Shown here: positions 25,273-33,926 of the stretch, in pieces
Layout of the letters: each line of letters opens with the position of its first letter
Position numbering within the stretch: the first letter of the stretch is position 1
DNA from: Sphaerimonospora sp050942215
GTDB lineage: Bacteria; Actinomycetota; Actinomycetes; Streptosporangiales; Streptosporangiaceae
Length of the DNA stretch: 64,000 nt
Assembly: GCF_050942215.1 (NCBI RefSeq)
Contig: NZ_CP192056.1
Coordinates: 4,092,001-4,156,000 of the forward strand
Direction: 5' to 3'
The notes under the pieces: model-generated
Database searches by the model: none
Seen by the model: only the letters and a program-made list of their open reading frames with translations
What the model was told of the DNA's origin: nothing
Position numbers and translations under genes: made by a program

Positions 25273-27213
25273 ATGCCACCTGCCATCGTCGGGCATGATG
25301 GACCTCTTGCCGGGCAGCGGTTCCCGCTAGGCGACAACGCGCTCACCTTCGGTCGCCGGGGCGACAACAGCGTGGTGATCACGAGTGAGCGGGCCTCGCG
25401 TTTTCACGCCGAGGTGCTGCACGAGTCCGACCAATACGTGTTGCACGACCGGGGAAGCAGGAACGGCACGCTGGTCAACGGGAAGCGCGTCACGTCGCAC
25501 GTGCTCCGGCCCGGCGACGTGATCACGATCGGCGGGGAGACGTTCCGGTTCGAGGCGTTCGACGACACAGAGACGATCATGGACGCCACCGTGCTCCAGA
25601 CGTTGCGCAGAGCGGCTCCGCGCATCGATCCGGGGCAGGTCCTGCGCGTCACCGTCTCGGGCGGCGGCCCCGTCGGCCTGAGTCTCGCTCTGCTGCTCGA
25701 ACACCTCATGGGCGAGCGAGTGGCCATCACGATGTACGACGGCCGGTGGACCATGGACGGGTCACGCGTCGTGTGGAAGAACGCCGCCCAGGGCAACAAC
25801 CGGCGGCAGCAGGTCGTGACGGTCCAGAGCCGCCAATATCTGAACCTCCCCGAGGCGGTGCAGGCGCGGCTGTTCACCCCCGGGTCCTACACGGAGATGT
25901 GGCCGACCGGCCCCGACTCGATACGCGGACGCAGCCCGCGCAACATCCGCATCGCCTATATCGAGGACACGCTGCTCGAGATGGCGAACGAGAAATCCGG
26001 CCGCATTCGGCTGGTGCCCGAGCGGTTCGACCCCGAAAAGCACCACGACACCGTGGTCCTGAACCACGTGCTCGCCATCTGCGAGGGCGGGCGATCCCGG
26101 ACTCGTGAGCATTTCACCGGCAAGTTCGGCCAGGCCGACCAGTCCATCTACTCGCTCGACGGCCGGCATGTGCAGGACGTCGTGCTGGGCCTGCGGGTGA
26201 AGTCCGGCCTGTCGGATCCGATGACCGTCCTGCTCACCGTGGCGCAGAATCGTTTTCTCCTGAACGCCCTGCGCGGCGAGGGTTTCCTGAACATGCGCCT
26301 CACCGACGAAGAGGCGAGAGAGGTCATCGGCATCGACCCCGTCCGGCACGTGTTCGAGGAATGCGTCGCGTCCAATCCCTGCCTCATGGCGCGGAACGAA
26401 GACGGCGACTTCCACTGCTCGACCCACCGGACGCTGTTCCTGCCCGCGCTGGTGAGGGGCTCGGCGCTGTGGAAACGCGCCAGGGAAGGGCTGGTGTTCT
26501 TCGGCGTCGCTGAGGAGAACGTGAGCGCGGTCACCGCCTTCCGGCTGGACATGGTGCAGCGGCCGCGTTTCACCGCCCAGCTGCACTCCCCGACGCCGGC
26601 CACCCCCGGCACGTACGGATTCCTCCTCGGGGACGCGGCCAACGCGATCCACTTCTGGCCGGGCCGCGGCCTCAACAGCGGACTGGCGTCGTCCATCTCG
26701 CTGGCGCGTACCCTCAACCGCAACTGGCGCGGCAGGGCGTTCCGCGACGCGGACTTCATCCGGCACGAGGCGGCGATGTCGATGCTGCAGTACCGGCACA
26801 AGAGCCGCGCCTGGAACGCGATGGTGACGACCGACGAGCACGGGGTCACGCGGGCGATCAAGGACAAGATCGCCCAGGGCATCGAGGAGAGCGGCCCGGG
26901 CCGGGACGCGGACGTCGACGCGCTGATGGAGCGGCTGCGGCAGATCCGCGACCGCCTTTCATCGCGGATCGCCGGGATGCCCGATGACGCGACCATCACC
27001 GAGCACCTGCGAAAACTCAAGAGCGAGACGCTGCGGACATTGGTCGTGAGCGGAGCGTGGGAAACGCTGATCGTCGGGGGTGAGGAGGTCGACATCGACA
27101 TCTTCGACCGGCCGGCGGACGCGCCGGACAGGCCTCTGGTCGCGAGGTATGCGGACAGGCCGGTCGGGAAATCGGCCCCGAAGGAGTCGAGCGACCCGAT
27201 ATCACCGGGGTGA
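25273..27213 (+). CDS. FHA domain - FAD-dependent monooxygenase fusion
   Basis: This 646-residue protein has two visible parts. Residues about 5-95 are a forkhead-associated phosphothreonine-binding domain with GRRGDNSVVI, SERASRFHAEVL and DRGSRNGTLVNG. Residues about 115-510 are a class A flavin monooxygenase: the FAD motif VTVSGGGPVGLSLALLLEHL and the C-terminal FLLGDAANAIHFWPGRGLNS. A helical tail of about 100 residues follows. The gene sits between two Ser/Thr kinases in the same orientation, so I infer that phosphothreonine recognition couples a kinase signal to flavin chemistry or localisation. The substrate is unknown. The start is ATG 25273, behind GAGAGGGGTC. It has no signal peptide, so it is cytoplasmic. 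Confidence 0.85.
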   Translation: MPPAIVGHDGPLAGQRFPLGDNALTFGRRGDNSVVITSERASRFHAEVLHESDQYVLHDRGSRNGTLVNGKRVTSHVLRPGDVITIGGETFRFEAFDDTETIMDATVLQTLRRAAPRIDPGQVLRVTVSGGGPVGLSLALLLEHLMGERVAITMYDGRWTMDGSRVVWKNAAQGNNRRQQVVTVQSRQYLNLPEAVQARLFTPGSYTEMWPTGPDSIRGRSPRNIRIAYIEDTLLEMANEKSGRIRLVPERFDPEKHHDTVVLNHVLAICEGGRSRTREHFTGKFGQADQSIYSLDGRHVQDVVLGLRVKSGLSDPMTVLLTVAQNRFLLNALRGEGFLNMRLTDEEAREVIGIDPVRHVFEECVASNPCLMARNEDGDFHCSTHRTLFLPALVRGSALWKRAREGLVFFGVAEENVSAVTAFRLDMVQRPRFTAQLHSPTPATPGTYGFLLGDAANAIHFWPGRGLNSGLASSISLARTLNRNWRGRAFRDADFIRHEAAMSMLQYRHKSRAWNAMVTTDEHGVTRAIKDKIAQGIEESGPGRDADVDALMERLRQIRDRLSSRIAGMPDDATITEHLRKLKSETLRTLVVSGAWETLIVGGEEVDIDIFDRPADAPDRPLVARYADRPVGKSAPKESSDPISPG

Positions 27214-27334
27214 GCCGGGCGGTGCACAGCCGAAGCCGTTCCATCCGGGCCCCGAACGCCGTGATGACCGATTCACGGCGAACCCCGCGGTGTCGAATTG
27301 TGGGACGATGCAGGGGTTTCCGGAGGAGGGCCGC

Positions 27335-29017
27335 GTGCGGGACGGGCGCCGTGTGGCAGGCAGATATCACCTGCTCGAACCCATCGGCCGAGGCGGCATG
27401 GGCGTCGTCTGGCGGGCCCACGACGAGCTGCTCGACCGGCCGGTGGCCGTCAAAGAGGTCCTCTATCACCCCATGAGCGAGGAGGACCGCAGGGAGTTCA
27501 CCCTGCGGACCATCCGGGAGGCACGCGCGGCGGGCCGCATCGATCACCCGAACGTCGTCGTGGTCCACGACGTCATCGAGGAGGACGGGCGGCCCTGGAT
27601 CGTCATGCAGCTCGTCAGGGCCCGCTCCCTGGGAGAGGCGCTGCGCGAGCACGGGCCGCTGGTGCCCGAGCGGGTGGCGTCCATCGGCGCGCAGGTGCTG
27701 GACGCGCTGTGCACGGCCCACGCCGCCGGAGTGCTCCACCGCGACGTCAAGCCGGAGAACGTGCTGATCGGCGCGGACGGCCGGGTCGTGCTGACGGACT
27801 TCGGCATCGCCACGATGCCCGGAGAGACCGCGCTCACCATGACGGGGTCCCTCAGCGGCACCCCCGCTTTCCTGCCGCCGGAGCGGCTGAACGGCCTGCC
27901 CGCCACACCGGAGTCGGATCTGTGGTCGCTCGGGGCGACGCTGTACGCCGCGGTCGAGGGCAGGCCGCCCTTCGAGCGCAACACACCCATCGCGACGATG
28001 GCGGCCGTCCTCAGCGACGAGCCGGAACCCCCGCGCCGCGCGGGCGTGCTCGCGCCCGTCATCATGGGCCTGCTGCGCAAGAATCCCGCCGAGCGGATCG
28101 ACGCGCTGGAGACCGCCGAGCTGCTCGCCGCCGCTTCGACCGGCGATCACGCCGGTCCCCGTTCCCGTCCGGCACCGTCCGCATCGACACCGCCCGCATC
28201 GGCCCCGTCCGGTTCGGCCCCACCCGCCTTCCGTCCGACAGCGCCTCCGGCGCCCCCGGTGCCCTACTCGACTCAGCCGCGTAACCCGGCCGGCGGCCGC
28301 GGCGACGGGACGCGCTCCGGGAGGAACCGGATGGTCATGCTCGCTCTGCTCCCCGTCCTGCTCACCGGCGCGGGAGCGGGCGGCTGGTACGGCTACCGCA
28401 CGCTGAGCGACGGGTCCCCCGCCTCGGCCGGCGCGTCGTCGACGCCGCCCGACCCGCCGCCCTCGACCCCGCCCTCGCTCCCGTCGCCGACCCCGTCGTC
28501 GACCCCGGAGCCGGCCGATACGACCTCTCCCCCGCCCGCGGTGCCGAGTCCGAAGGCGACGGACGGGTCGCTGCCCAGGGGATGGTCGATGTACCACGAC
28601 CCGCGGCTGGGCTTCTCCGTGGCGCTGCCGCGCGGCTGGAAGCCGTACGACCGCCAGGCGGCCCGGGTGTGGTTCCGCCGCCCGGGCAGTACGGACTACC
28701 TGCTGATCGACCGGACGCAGTGGGAGGAGAAGGATCCGGTCGCCCAGCTGACCCGGGTCGAGGCGACGTCGACCGGGCGGAACCTCCTGCCCGGCTACGC
28801 GCGGATCCGGCTGGAGCCCCTGCGCTATCGCGGGGTCGAGGCGGCCGACTGGGAGTTCACCTTCGAACCGGGTCAGGGGAAGGTCCGGGTGCTCGACCGG
28901 GGATTCCGGTTCGACGACGGGCGCTGCTTCACCATCTACTGGCAGGTCGCCGACGCCCGCTGGACGACCGGCCTGGCCCACTGGCGGATGTTCACCGCCT
29001 CGTTCCGTCCCCGTTAG
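27335..29017 (+). CDS. PknB-type Ser/Thr protein kinase (kinase 2)
   Basis: This 560-residue kinase has its catalytic domain at residues about 10-265: IGRGGMGVVWRAHDELLDRP, HRDVKPENVLIGADG and LTDFGIATM. It then has a Pro/Ser-rich linker, a membrane span near 331-354 and an extracellular domain beginning WSMYHDPRLGFSVALPRGWK. That last domain matches the C-terminus of kinase 1 (shared GFS.ALP.GWK, RVWFR.PG, LLIDQ/RT, DWEFT, IYW), so the two arose by duplication. The start is GTG 27335, five nt after GGAGGAGGG. ATG 27308 is in frame but lacks a ribosome site. It follows the FHA-flavoprotein by 121 bp. Confidence 0.9.
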   Translation: MRDGRRVAGRYHLLEPIGRGGMGVVWRAHDELLDRPVAVKEVLYHPMSEEDRREFTLRTIREARAAGRIDHPNVVVVHDVIEEDGRPWIVMQLVRARSLGEALREHGPLVPERVASIGAQVLDALCTAHAAGVLHRDVKPENVLIGADGRVVLTDFGIATMPGETALTMTGSLSGTPAFLPPERLNGLPATPESDLWSLGATLYAAVEGRPPFERNTPIATMAAVLSDEPEPPRRAGVLAPVIMGLLRKNPAERIDALETAELLAAASTGDHAGPRSRPAPSASTPPASAPSGSAPPAFRPTAPPAPPVPYSTQPRNPAGGRGDGTRSGRNRMVMLALLPVLLTGAGAGGWYGYRTLSDGSPASAGASSTPPDPPPSTPPSLPSPTPSSTPEPADTTSPPPAVPSPKATDGSLPRGWSMYHDPRLGFSVALPRGWKPYDRQAARVWFRRPGSTDYLLIDRTQWEEKDPVAQLTRVEATSTGRNLLPGYARIRLEPLRYRGVEAADWEFTFEPGQGKVRVLDRGFRFDDGRCFTIYWQVADARWTTGLAHWRMFTASFRPR

Positions 29018-29078
29018 CGATCTCCCAGGGATCGTCGCGGGTAGTTAGCCGGCGGAGGCCGTGGGTAGCGCGAGATCC

Positions 29079-30680
29079 ATGGCTGATGCGCGAACGACCG
29101 CACAACGAGTCGTGGCGGGGCGCTACCGCCTGATCGAGCCGCTCGGGCGCGGTGGCATGGGAGTCGTGTGGCGTGCGGTCGACCAGGTGCTGGAACGAGA
29201 CGTCGCCGTCAAGGAACTCCGGGGCGCGGCCGGGCTGACCGGGCCGGACCGGGATACCTTCGTCGTACGGACGTTCCGCGAGGCGAGGGCCGCTGGACGG
29301 CTGAGCCATCCGGGTGTCGCGGCGGTGTACGACGTGTTCGAGGAGGGCGGCCACCCCTGGATCGTGCTGCAGCTGGTGCGTTCGCGCACCCTGGGGTCGA
29401 TCCTCCGGGAGGAGGGCGCGCTGCCGCCCCGGCGGGTCGCCGAGATCGGCGCGCAGGTCCTGGCCGCCCTCCGCGCCGCGCACGCCGCCGGCGTCCTGCA
29501 TCGCGACGTCAAGCCTGACAACGTGCTCGTCACCGACGAGGGCCGTGCCGTACTCACCGATTTCGGCATCGCCGCCATGGACGACGACGCTCCGCTCACG
29601 CGCACCGACATGCTGGTGGGCACGCCCGCCTTCATCGCCCCGGAGCGGGCGGCGGGCGCGCGGGCCGACCGGGCGTCGGACCTGTGGTCTCTCGGCGTGA
29701 CGATGTTCCTGGCAGCGGAGGGACGGTCGCCGTTCCACCGCGGGCACGCGCTGGCGACGCTGGCCGCCGTCATGTACGAGCCTCCCGGCCCGATGCACCG
29801 CGCCGGACCCCTGGCACCGGTGATAAACAGCCTGCTCGCCAAGGACCCGGTCTACCGCATGACGGCGGAGGAGGCGGCGCGGCACCTGCACCGCGTCGCC
29901 GCCGGACGCTCGACCGGCGGCGGAGCGCCGACCGGCCCCCTCGTGCCGGCGCAGCGTCCGCGGCCCCGGTGCGTCCCGCGTCCGGGCGCCGCCGCCGCGG
30001 CCACGGCACCCACCCCGGTCCCCCCGGCTCCCGGACACGGCTCCCCGAGGTACGACTCTCCGCCGTACGGCTCCCAGCGGTTCGGCGCGCTCCCGCCGGC
30101 GCCGCCCCGGAGCGGCCGGACACCGTGGTACGCCGCCGCAGGCGCGACGGCCCTGATCGCGCTCGTCGGCCTGACCGCGGGCGGACTGGCCTTCGTGACC
30201 GCGAGAACCGAAGCGGCGCAGGTGCCGGGGTCCTCGATCAGCACGCCCACCGTGACGGTCTACGCCACCAGAACGGCCTCGCCCCCGGCGGCCGAGCCCG
30301 CCACCGGGCCGCGCGGACGGCCGGAGGCGCGAACGGCGACCGGATCCCGGACGGGGGCCGAGGCGGGGTCCGCGGCGGAGTCGAAGCCGGGGTCCGATCG
30401 GCGGCGCGACGCGGAACGGTCCCGCGAGCCGGCACGGGAGACGGCACGGAAGCCGGCGCATCAGGAGAAGCCGGCACACGCCGGCAGGTCCGAGGGACGC
30501 GAGCCCGGCGGACCCGCACCGTCGCCGAGCGGCGACGGCGGCCCGAGGGACGGCATGGTCGAGCCCTCCGAGGGCGACGGCACCGGGACCGGCGGCGAGG
30601 GCGGCCGCCCCAACAGACGCGATGAACACGGCGGACGCGGTGACGGCGGCACGCGCGTGTCGATCAGCTTTCGGCGCTGA
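29079..30680 (+). CDS. PknB-type Ser/Thr protein kinase (kinase 3)
   Basis: This 533-residue kinase has a catalytic domain beginning GRYRLIEPLGRGGMGVVWRA, then HRDVKPDNVLVTDEG and LTDFGIAAM. A Pro-rich juxtamembrane linker, a span near 349-373 (AAAGATALIALVGLTAGGLA) and a roughly 160-residue disordered charged tail follow. It lacks the folded sensor domain of kinases 1 and 2. I chose ATG 29079; GTG 29061 is in frame, but GGAGG is only 2 nt from it. The last 17 bp overlap the 3' end of rluD on the opposite strand. Confidence 0.88.
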   Translation: MADARTTAQRVVAGRYRLIEPLGRGGMGVVWRAVDQVLERDVAVKELRGAAGLTGPDRDTFVVRTFREARAAGRLSHPGVAAVYDVFEEGGHPWIVLQLVRSRTLGSILREEGALPPRRVAEIGAQVLAALRAAHAAGVLHRDVKPDNVLVTDEGRAVLTDFGIAAMDDDAPLTRTDMLVGTPAFIAPERAAGARADRASDLWSLGVTMFLAAEGRSPFHRGHALATLAAVMYEPPGPMHRAGPLAPVINSLLAKDPVYRMTAEEAARHLHRVAAGRSTGGGAPTGPLVPAQRPRPRCVPRPGAAAAATAPTPVPPAPGHGSPRYDSPPYGSQRFGALPPAPPRSGRTPWYAAAGATALIALVGLTAGGLAFVTARTEAAQVPGSSISTPTVTVYATRTASPPAAEPATGPRGRPEARTATGSRTGAEAGSAAESKPGSDRRRDAERSREPARETARKPAHQEKPAHAGRSEGREPGGPAPSPSGDGGPRDGMVEPSEGDGTGTGGEGGRPNRRDEHGGRGDGGTRVSISFRR

Positions 30681-31593
30681 CGACCTCCAGCGCATGGGCG
30701 AGGTCGGCCGGATATTCGCTGGTGAACGACATCCACTCCCCGGTCGACGGGTGCTCGAAGGCGAGCGACACCGCGTGCAGCCACTGCCTGGCCACGCCCA
30801 GGCGGGCGGCCAGCGTGGGGTCGGCTCCGTACAGGAAGTCGCCGACACAGGGGTGCCGGAGCGCGGACAGGTGGACCCGGATCTGGTGGGTCCTGCCGGT
30901 CTCCAGCTTGATGTCGAGCAGGGACGCCGCCCGGAACGCCTCGATGGTGTCGTAGTGGGTCACCGAGTCCTTGCCGCCCGCGACGACGGCGAACCGTCCG
31001 TCACCGGACGGATGCCGGTCGATCGGCGCGTCGACGGTGCCACGCAGCGGGTCCATGTGGCCCTGTACGAGCGCGTGGTAGCGCTTGTCGACCGTACGCT
31101 CCTTGAACGCCCGCTTGAGCCTTGAATAGGCGTGCTCGCTCTTGGCGACGGCCATCGCGCCCGTGGTGTTCGCGTCGAGGCGGTGGACGATGCCCTGCCG
31201 CTCGGCCGCCCCGCTCGTGGCCACCCGGTGCCCGGCGGCGAGCAGGCCGCCGAGCACGGTCGGGCCGGTCCAGCCGACGGTCGGGTGCGCGGCCACCCCG
31301 ATGGGCTTGCTCACCACGACGATGTCGTCGTCCTCATGGATGATCGTCATTCCCGGCACCGGCTCCGCCACCGGCATCGGGGCGGCGGGCGGCGGCGGGA
31401 TCGTCACGTCGAGCCACGCCCCCGCGTGAACCCGGTCGGACTTGGCGGGGACGGATCCGTCGAGCAGCACCTCGCCCGAAGCGATCAGTTCTGCGGCCCG
31501 GGTCCGGGAGAAGCCGAAAAGGCGGGCCAGGGCGGCGTCGATGCGCTCGCCCTCCAGGCCGTCCGGCACGGGCAGGTTTCGCCGGTCACCCAT
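30664..31593 (-). CDS. rluD: 23S rRNA pseudouridine synthase RluD family
   Basis: This 309-residue RNA-modifying enzyme has an N-terminal S4 RNA-binding domain (ERIDAALARLFGFSRTRAAE) and a RluA/RluD catalytic core. The catalytic Asp lies in GIVHRLDANTTGAMAVAKS, with the conserved TGRTHQIRVHLSAL and HPCVGDFLYG. RluD isomerises uridines in helix 69 of 23S rRNA. ATG 31593 lies inside the 3' end of lspA (8-bp overlap), which gives the usual lspA-rluD pair. A GGAAGAG ribosome site precedes it. Confidence 0.93.
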   Translation of the reverse strand: MGDRRNLPVPDGLEGERIDAALARLFGFSRTRAAELIASGEVLLDGSVPAKSDRVHAGAWLDVTIPPPPAAPMPVAEPVPGMTIIHEDDDIVVVSKPIGVAAHPTVGWTGPTVLGGLLAAGHRVATSGAAERQGIVHRLDANTTGAMAVAKSEHAYSRLKRAFKERTVDKRYHALVQGHMDPLRGTVDAPIDRHPSGDGRFAVVAGGKDSVTHYDTIEAFRAASLLDIKLETGRTHQIRVHLSALRHPCVGDFLYGADPTLAARLGVARQWLHAVSLAFEHPSTGEWMSFTSEYPADLAHALEVVSAES

Positions 31594-32134
31594 CGGTTCT
31601 CTCTTCCTCCTGCTGGTCCTGCCGCGTGCCGTCGATCTGGAAGCCCCGCCAGGCGAGGAACACGGCCAGGATGCCGCCGCACACGATCGCGGAGTCCGCC
31701 ACGTTGAACACCGGGAACCGGGTCACGGGGAACACCTGGACGAAGTCGACGACGTGGCCCTGGAGCGGGGCGGGCGCGCGGAAGATCCGGTCCGTCAGGT
31801 TGCCCACGGCGCCGCCGAGGAGCAGGCCGAGTGTGATCGCCCAGGGCAGGCTGCGCAGCCGCCGTGCCGTACGGACGATCGCGAAGACGACGCCTGCGGC
31901 GATCAGGGAGAACACGACGGTCAGCCCGGTGCCGATGCTGAACGCCGCGCCGGGATTGCGGATCACGTTCAGCACCAGGACACCCGGGATCAGGACGACG
32001 GGTTCCCTGTCTTCGAGGAACTCCACCACCAGGAACTTGGTCACCAGGTCGAGTGCGTAGATCACCGCCGCCAGCGTGGCGAGGAGGGCGATCCTCCGGC
32101 CGCGAGGGGGGCGGGGCGGCGACTCCTCACTCAG
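31586..32134 (-). CDS. lspA: Lipoprotein signal peptidase LspA, apparent CTG start
   Basis: This is signal peptidase II, a four-helix membrane aspartyl protease that removes the signal peptide from prolipoproteins. The catalytic Asp motifs are present: GGAVGNLTDRIFR and VFNVADSAIVCGG. The frame has no ATG/GTG/TTG with a ribosome site near the expected N-terminus. CTG 32134 follows GGGAGGAA by about 6 nt and overlaps the traR/dksA stop as CTGA, giving 182 residues beginning with SEESPPRPPRGRRIALLAT. In-frame GTG codons further upstream would lie inside the dksA-type gene. I therefore favour the CTG start. Confidence 0.85.
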   Translation of the reverse strand: MSEESPPRPPRGRRIALLATLAAVIYALDLVTKFLVVEFLEDREPVVLIPGVLVLNVIRNPGAAFSIGTGLTVVFSLIAAGVVFAIVRTARRLRSLPWAITLGLLLGGAVGNLTDRIFRAPAPLQGHVVDFVQVFPVTRFPVFNVADSAIVCGGILAVFLAWRGFQIDGTRQDQQEEERTDG

Positions 32135-32526
32135 CGGCGTTCCTCCCGCTGCTTGCACGCTACGCACAGCGTCGCCCTCGGGAACGCCAGAAGGCGTTCC
32201 TTGCCGATCGGCTTGTGGCACGATTCACACTCTCCGTAGGTCCCTGCGTCGACGCGGGCGATCGCCCGCTCATTCTGCGCGAGCAACTCTCGCGCATTCA
32301 GGGTAAGGGCGATCTCACGCTCGCGCTCATACGTCTTCGCCCCGGCATCGGCGGGATCGTCCCCGGCGCCCTGGCTGACATCCCCCGAGGCCAGCTGCGC
32401 CTCCGCGCGGGCGATGTCCGCGTTGAGCTCGTCGGCCTCGTGCAGTAGCCGCTCCCGGACCTCGGCGAGCTCGTCCTCGGACCAGATGTCTTCGATGGCG
32501 GCGGTTCTCGCCGTGCGCGTGGCCAT
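32131..32526 (-). CDS. TraR/DksA-type zinc-finger protein
   Basis: This 131-residue protein has a coiled-coil N-terminal half (ELAEVRERLLHEADELNADI) and a C4 zinc finger (GECESCHKPIGKERLL ... LCVACKQREERR). DksA/TraR proteins enter the secondary channel of RNA polymerase. The actinobacterial member always found beside lspA is of undefined function. ATG 32526 is preceded by GAAGGGGG. It is the first gene of the dksA-lspA-rluD unit and is coupled to lspA by stop/start overlap. Confidence 0.92.
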   Translation of the reverse strand: MATRTARTAAIEDIWSEDELAEVRERLLHEADELNADIARAEAQLASGDVSQGAGDDPADAGAKTYEREREIALTLNARELLAQNERAIARVDAGTYGECESCHKPIGKERLLAFPRATLCVACKQREERR

Positions 32527-32808
32527 TGCGGGCCCCCTTCTATCAAGGAGCGGTGATCGGGCACATGGGCGGGTCCCGGCGGGCCGGGGGCGACCGGCGA
32601 CACATCGCTCCGGTCTCTCCCGTCACCTGGACTTCCACGAAGACGCGCGGCGCCCTCAGGCGCCTACCCCCACAACAATCGCGGCATCTCCGTATGTTCC
32701 TCCCACGTATTCCCAGGCGTGCCCTCTCTTACCCACCCGCGTTACCCGCTGCGCGAGGAGGCACTCACGACCGCGGGTAGGTTACGATGGCGCCACAGAC
32801 GTTCGTAC

Positions 32809-32885
32809 GGGGCTATAGCTCAGACGGTTAGAGCGCTTCCCTGATAAGGAAGAGGTCCCTGGTTCGAGTCCAGGTAGCCCCACCA
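32809..32885 (+). tRNA. tRNA-Ile (anticodon GAT), CCA encoded
   Basis: The cloverleaf folds by eye. The acceptor stem GGGGCTA (32809-32815) pairs with TAGCCCC (32875-32881). The D-loop contains AGCTCAGACGGTTAGAGC, the anticodon arm CTTCCCTGATAAGGAAG carries GAT in the loop, and the T arm is CCTGGTTCGAGTCCAGG. Discriminator A and an encoded CCA follow. A TACGAT element at 32783-32788 is a possible -10. The tRNA lies exactly between the core block and the catabolic region. Confidence 0.96.
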
Positions 32886-33302
32886 CGAAGTCCCAGCTCA
32901 GAGGCCGGTTCCCAAGATCAGGGACCTGGCCTCTTGATCGTTCGACCGTCATTTGACCGTCGCGCTCACCGTCACCGGCGGGCACCCACGAGTTCAAGTG
33001 AGTTTTCCTGGACACCTTGATCGCTTGCTTTGGGAGCCTGAGAGGTCGCTCTGGTTCAAGCGTCGCCACCAAGATCGTTCGCTGGCCGGAGGCGTCGTCG
33101 CTCTCGCTCTGGCCTACGCATTGATTCCTCGTCGACCAGTTCCCGAGCGAGCTAGTGCCGCGACCGCCAAGGTTCGCCCGGACGGCGCGGTGTCCAGGGT
33201 GGTGCATCGCAAGGCACACTCGAACACGGCCGTGTTAGTACCGCCTGCTCCCAGGGCGCAAGGCTGGCAAGCCCCCACTCGTCGGAGTGAGGGCTTGCCG
33301 GC
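32886..33302. other. Gap downstream of tRNA-Ile, no intact gene
   Basis: Roughly 400 bp separate the tRNA from the gentisate operon. I find no integrase and no repeat of the tRNA 3' end here. Open frames on both strands lack ribosome sites and recognisable motifs. The only structure is the hairpin at 33266-33299. Confidence 0.5.
33266..33299 (-). terminator. Strong hairpin at the 3' end of the gentisate operon
   Basis: GGCAAGCCC (33266-33274) pairs with GGGCTTGCC (33291-33299), and CACTC (33276-33280) with GAGTG (33285-33289). One mismatch lies between the two helices and the loop is GTCG. It begins 4 bp past the last codon of the maleylpyruvate isomerase gene, in its direction of transcription. 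No T-run follows, so it is an actinomycete-type terminator or an mRNA 3'-end stabiliser. Confidence 0.65.
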
Positions 33303-33926
33303 CTACAACCAGGGCCCTAGTTCGGGCACACCCGCGATGCCGTGAGGGCGGCCCGACAGCCAAGCGGCGACATCAGCCAGCGGCGCATGAGGAACGGTGA
33401 CGTCGCCGCGCTTGCGAAGGATGTCCGCGACCAGTGCCTCGAGGAAGTCATCGGGCAAGTCGGCGAACCCGATCCCGTGGTCGAGGTCGACGGCGTGGAC
33501 CATCACCTCGCGGGCGCGTAGCCACGGGATCTCCGAGGCCGGCACGGTCCGCCCCTGGGCCGTGCGGATCTCGCGCTCCCAGTCGGAGGCGGAGAGCTCG
33601 GACATGCCTACGTCGAGCGCGTCCGCCGCGTGGTCGAGCCAGAGGCCGAGCCGGTCGGCCGAGAGCGTGGCGCCCTGAGCGATGCCCTCGGCACGCTCCT
33701 CCGGCGAGGCGTACATGGGCTTCTCGACCCCGGTCGCAGCCCAGCCGACCAGGTTGCGGAGCGCCTCGGCGTTGGCGGCGAGGTGGGCGATGAGGTGGCC
33801 ACGGGTCCAGCCCGGCAGCGCGCTCGGTCCGGCGAACGCCGCCTCGTCGAGCTCGGCGACGGCGTCGAGGACGAGCTTGGTGCCCTCCCGCGTCCAGCGG
33901 ATCGCGTCGGCGAGCGCTCTGGTCAC
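33303..33926 (-). CDS. Maleylpyruvate isomerase family protein (mycothiol-dependent type)
   Basis: This 207-residue DinB-like four-helix protein has the MDMPI N-terminal pattern: LPGWTRGHLIAHLAANAEAL with metal-binding His, then LRAREVMVHAVDLDHGIGF. Actinobacterial members isomerise maleylpyruvate to fumarylpyruvate using mycothiol, the second step after gentisate ring cleavage. GTG 33926 overlaps the stop of the fumarylpyruvate hydrolase gene (GTGA). Together with the next two genes it completes the gentisate lower pathway. Confidence 0.88.
   Translation of the reverse strand: MTRALADAIRWTREGTKLVLDAVAELDEAAFAGPSALPGWTRGHLIAHLAANAEALRNLVGWAATGVEKPMYASPEERAEGIAQGATLSADRLGLWLDHAADALDVGMSELSASDWEREIRTAQGRTVPASEIPWLRAREVMVHAVDLDHGIGFADLPDDFLEALVADILRKRGDVTVPHAPLADVAAWLSGRPHGIAGVPELGPWL

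Noticed and set aside
32782..33219. 145-codon minus-strand ORF containing GLPGLEPGTSSLSGKRSNRL
   Set aside because: It is antisense to tRNA-Ile. This LEPGTSSLSGKRSNRLSY phrase is the well-known false translation of tRNA complements in high-GC genomes.
32886..33302. Integrase remnant downstream of tRNA-Ile
   Set aside because: I looked for tyrosine-recombinase R-H-R-Y patterns on both strands and saw none.
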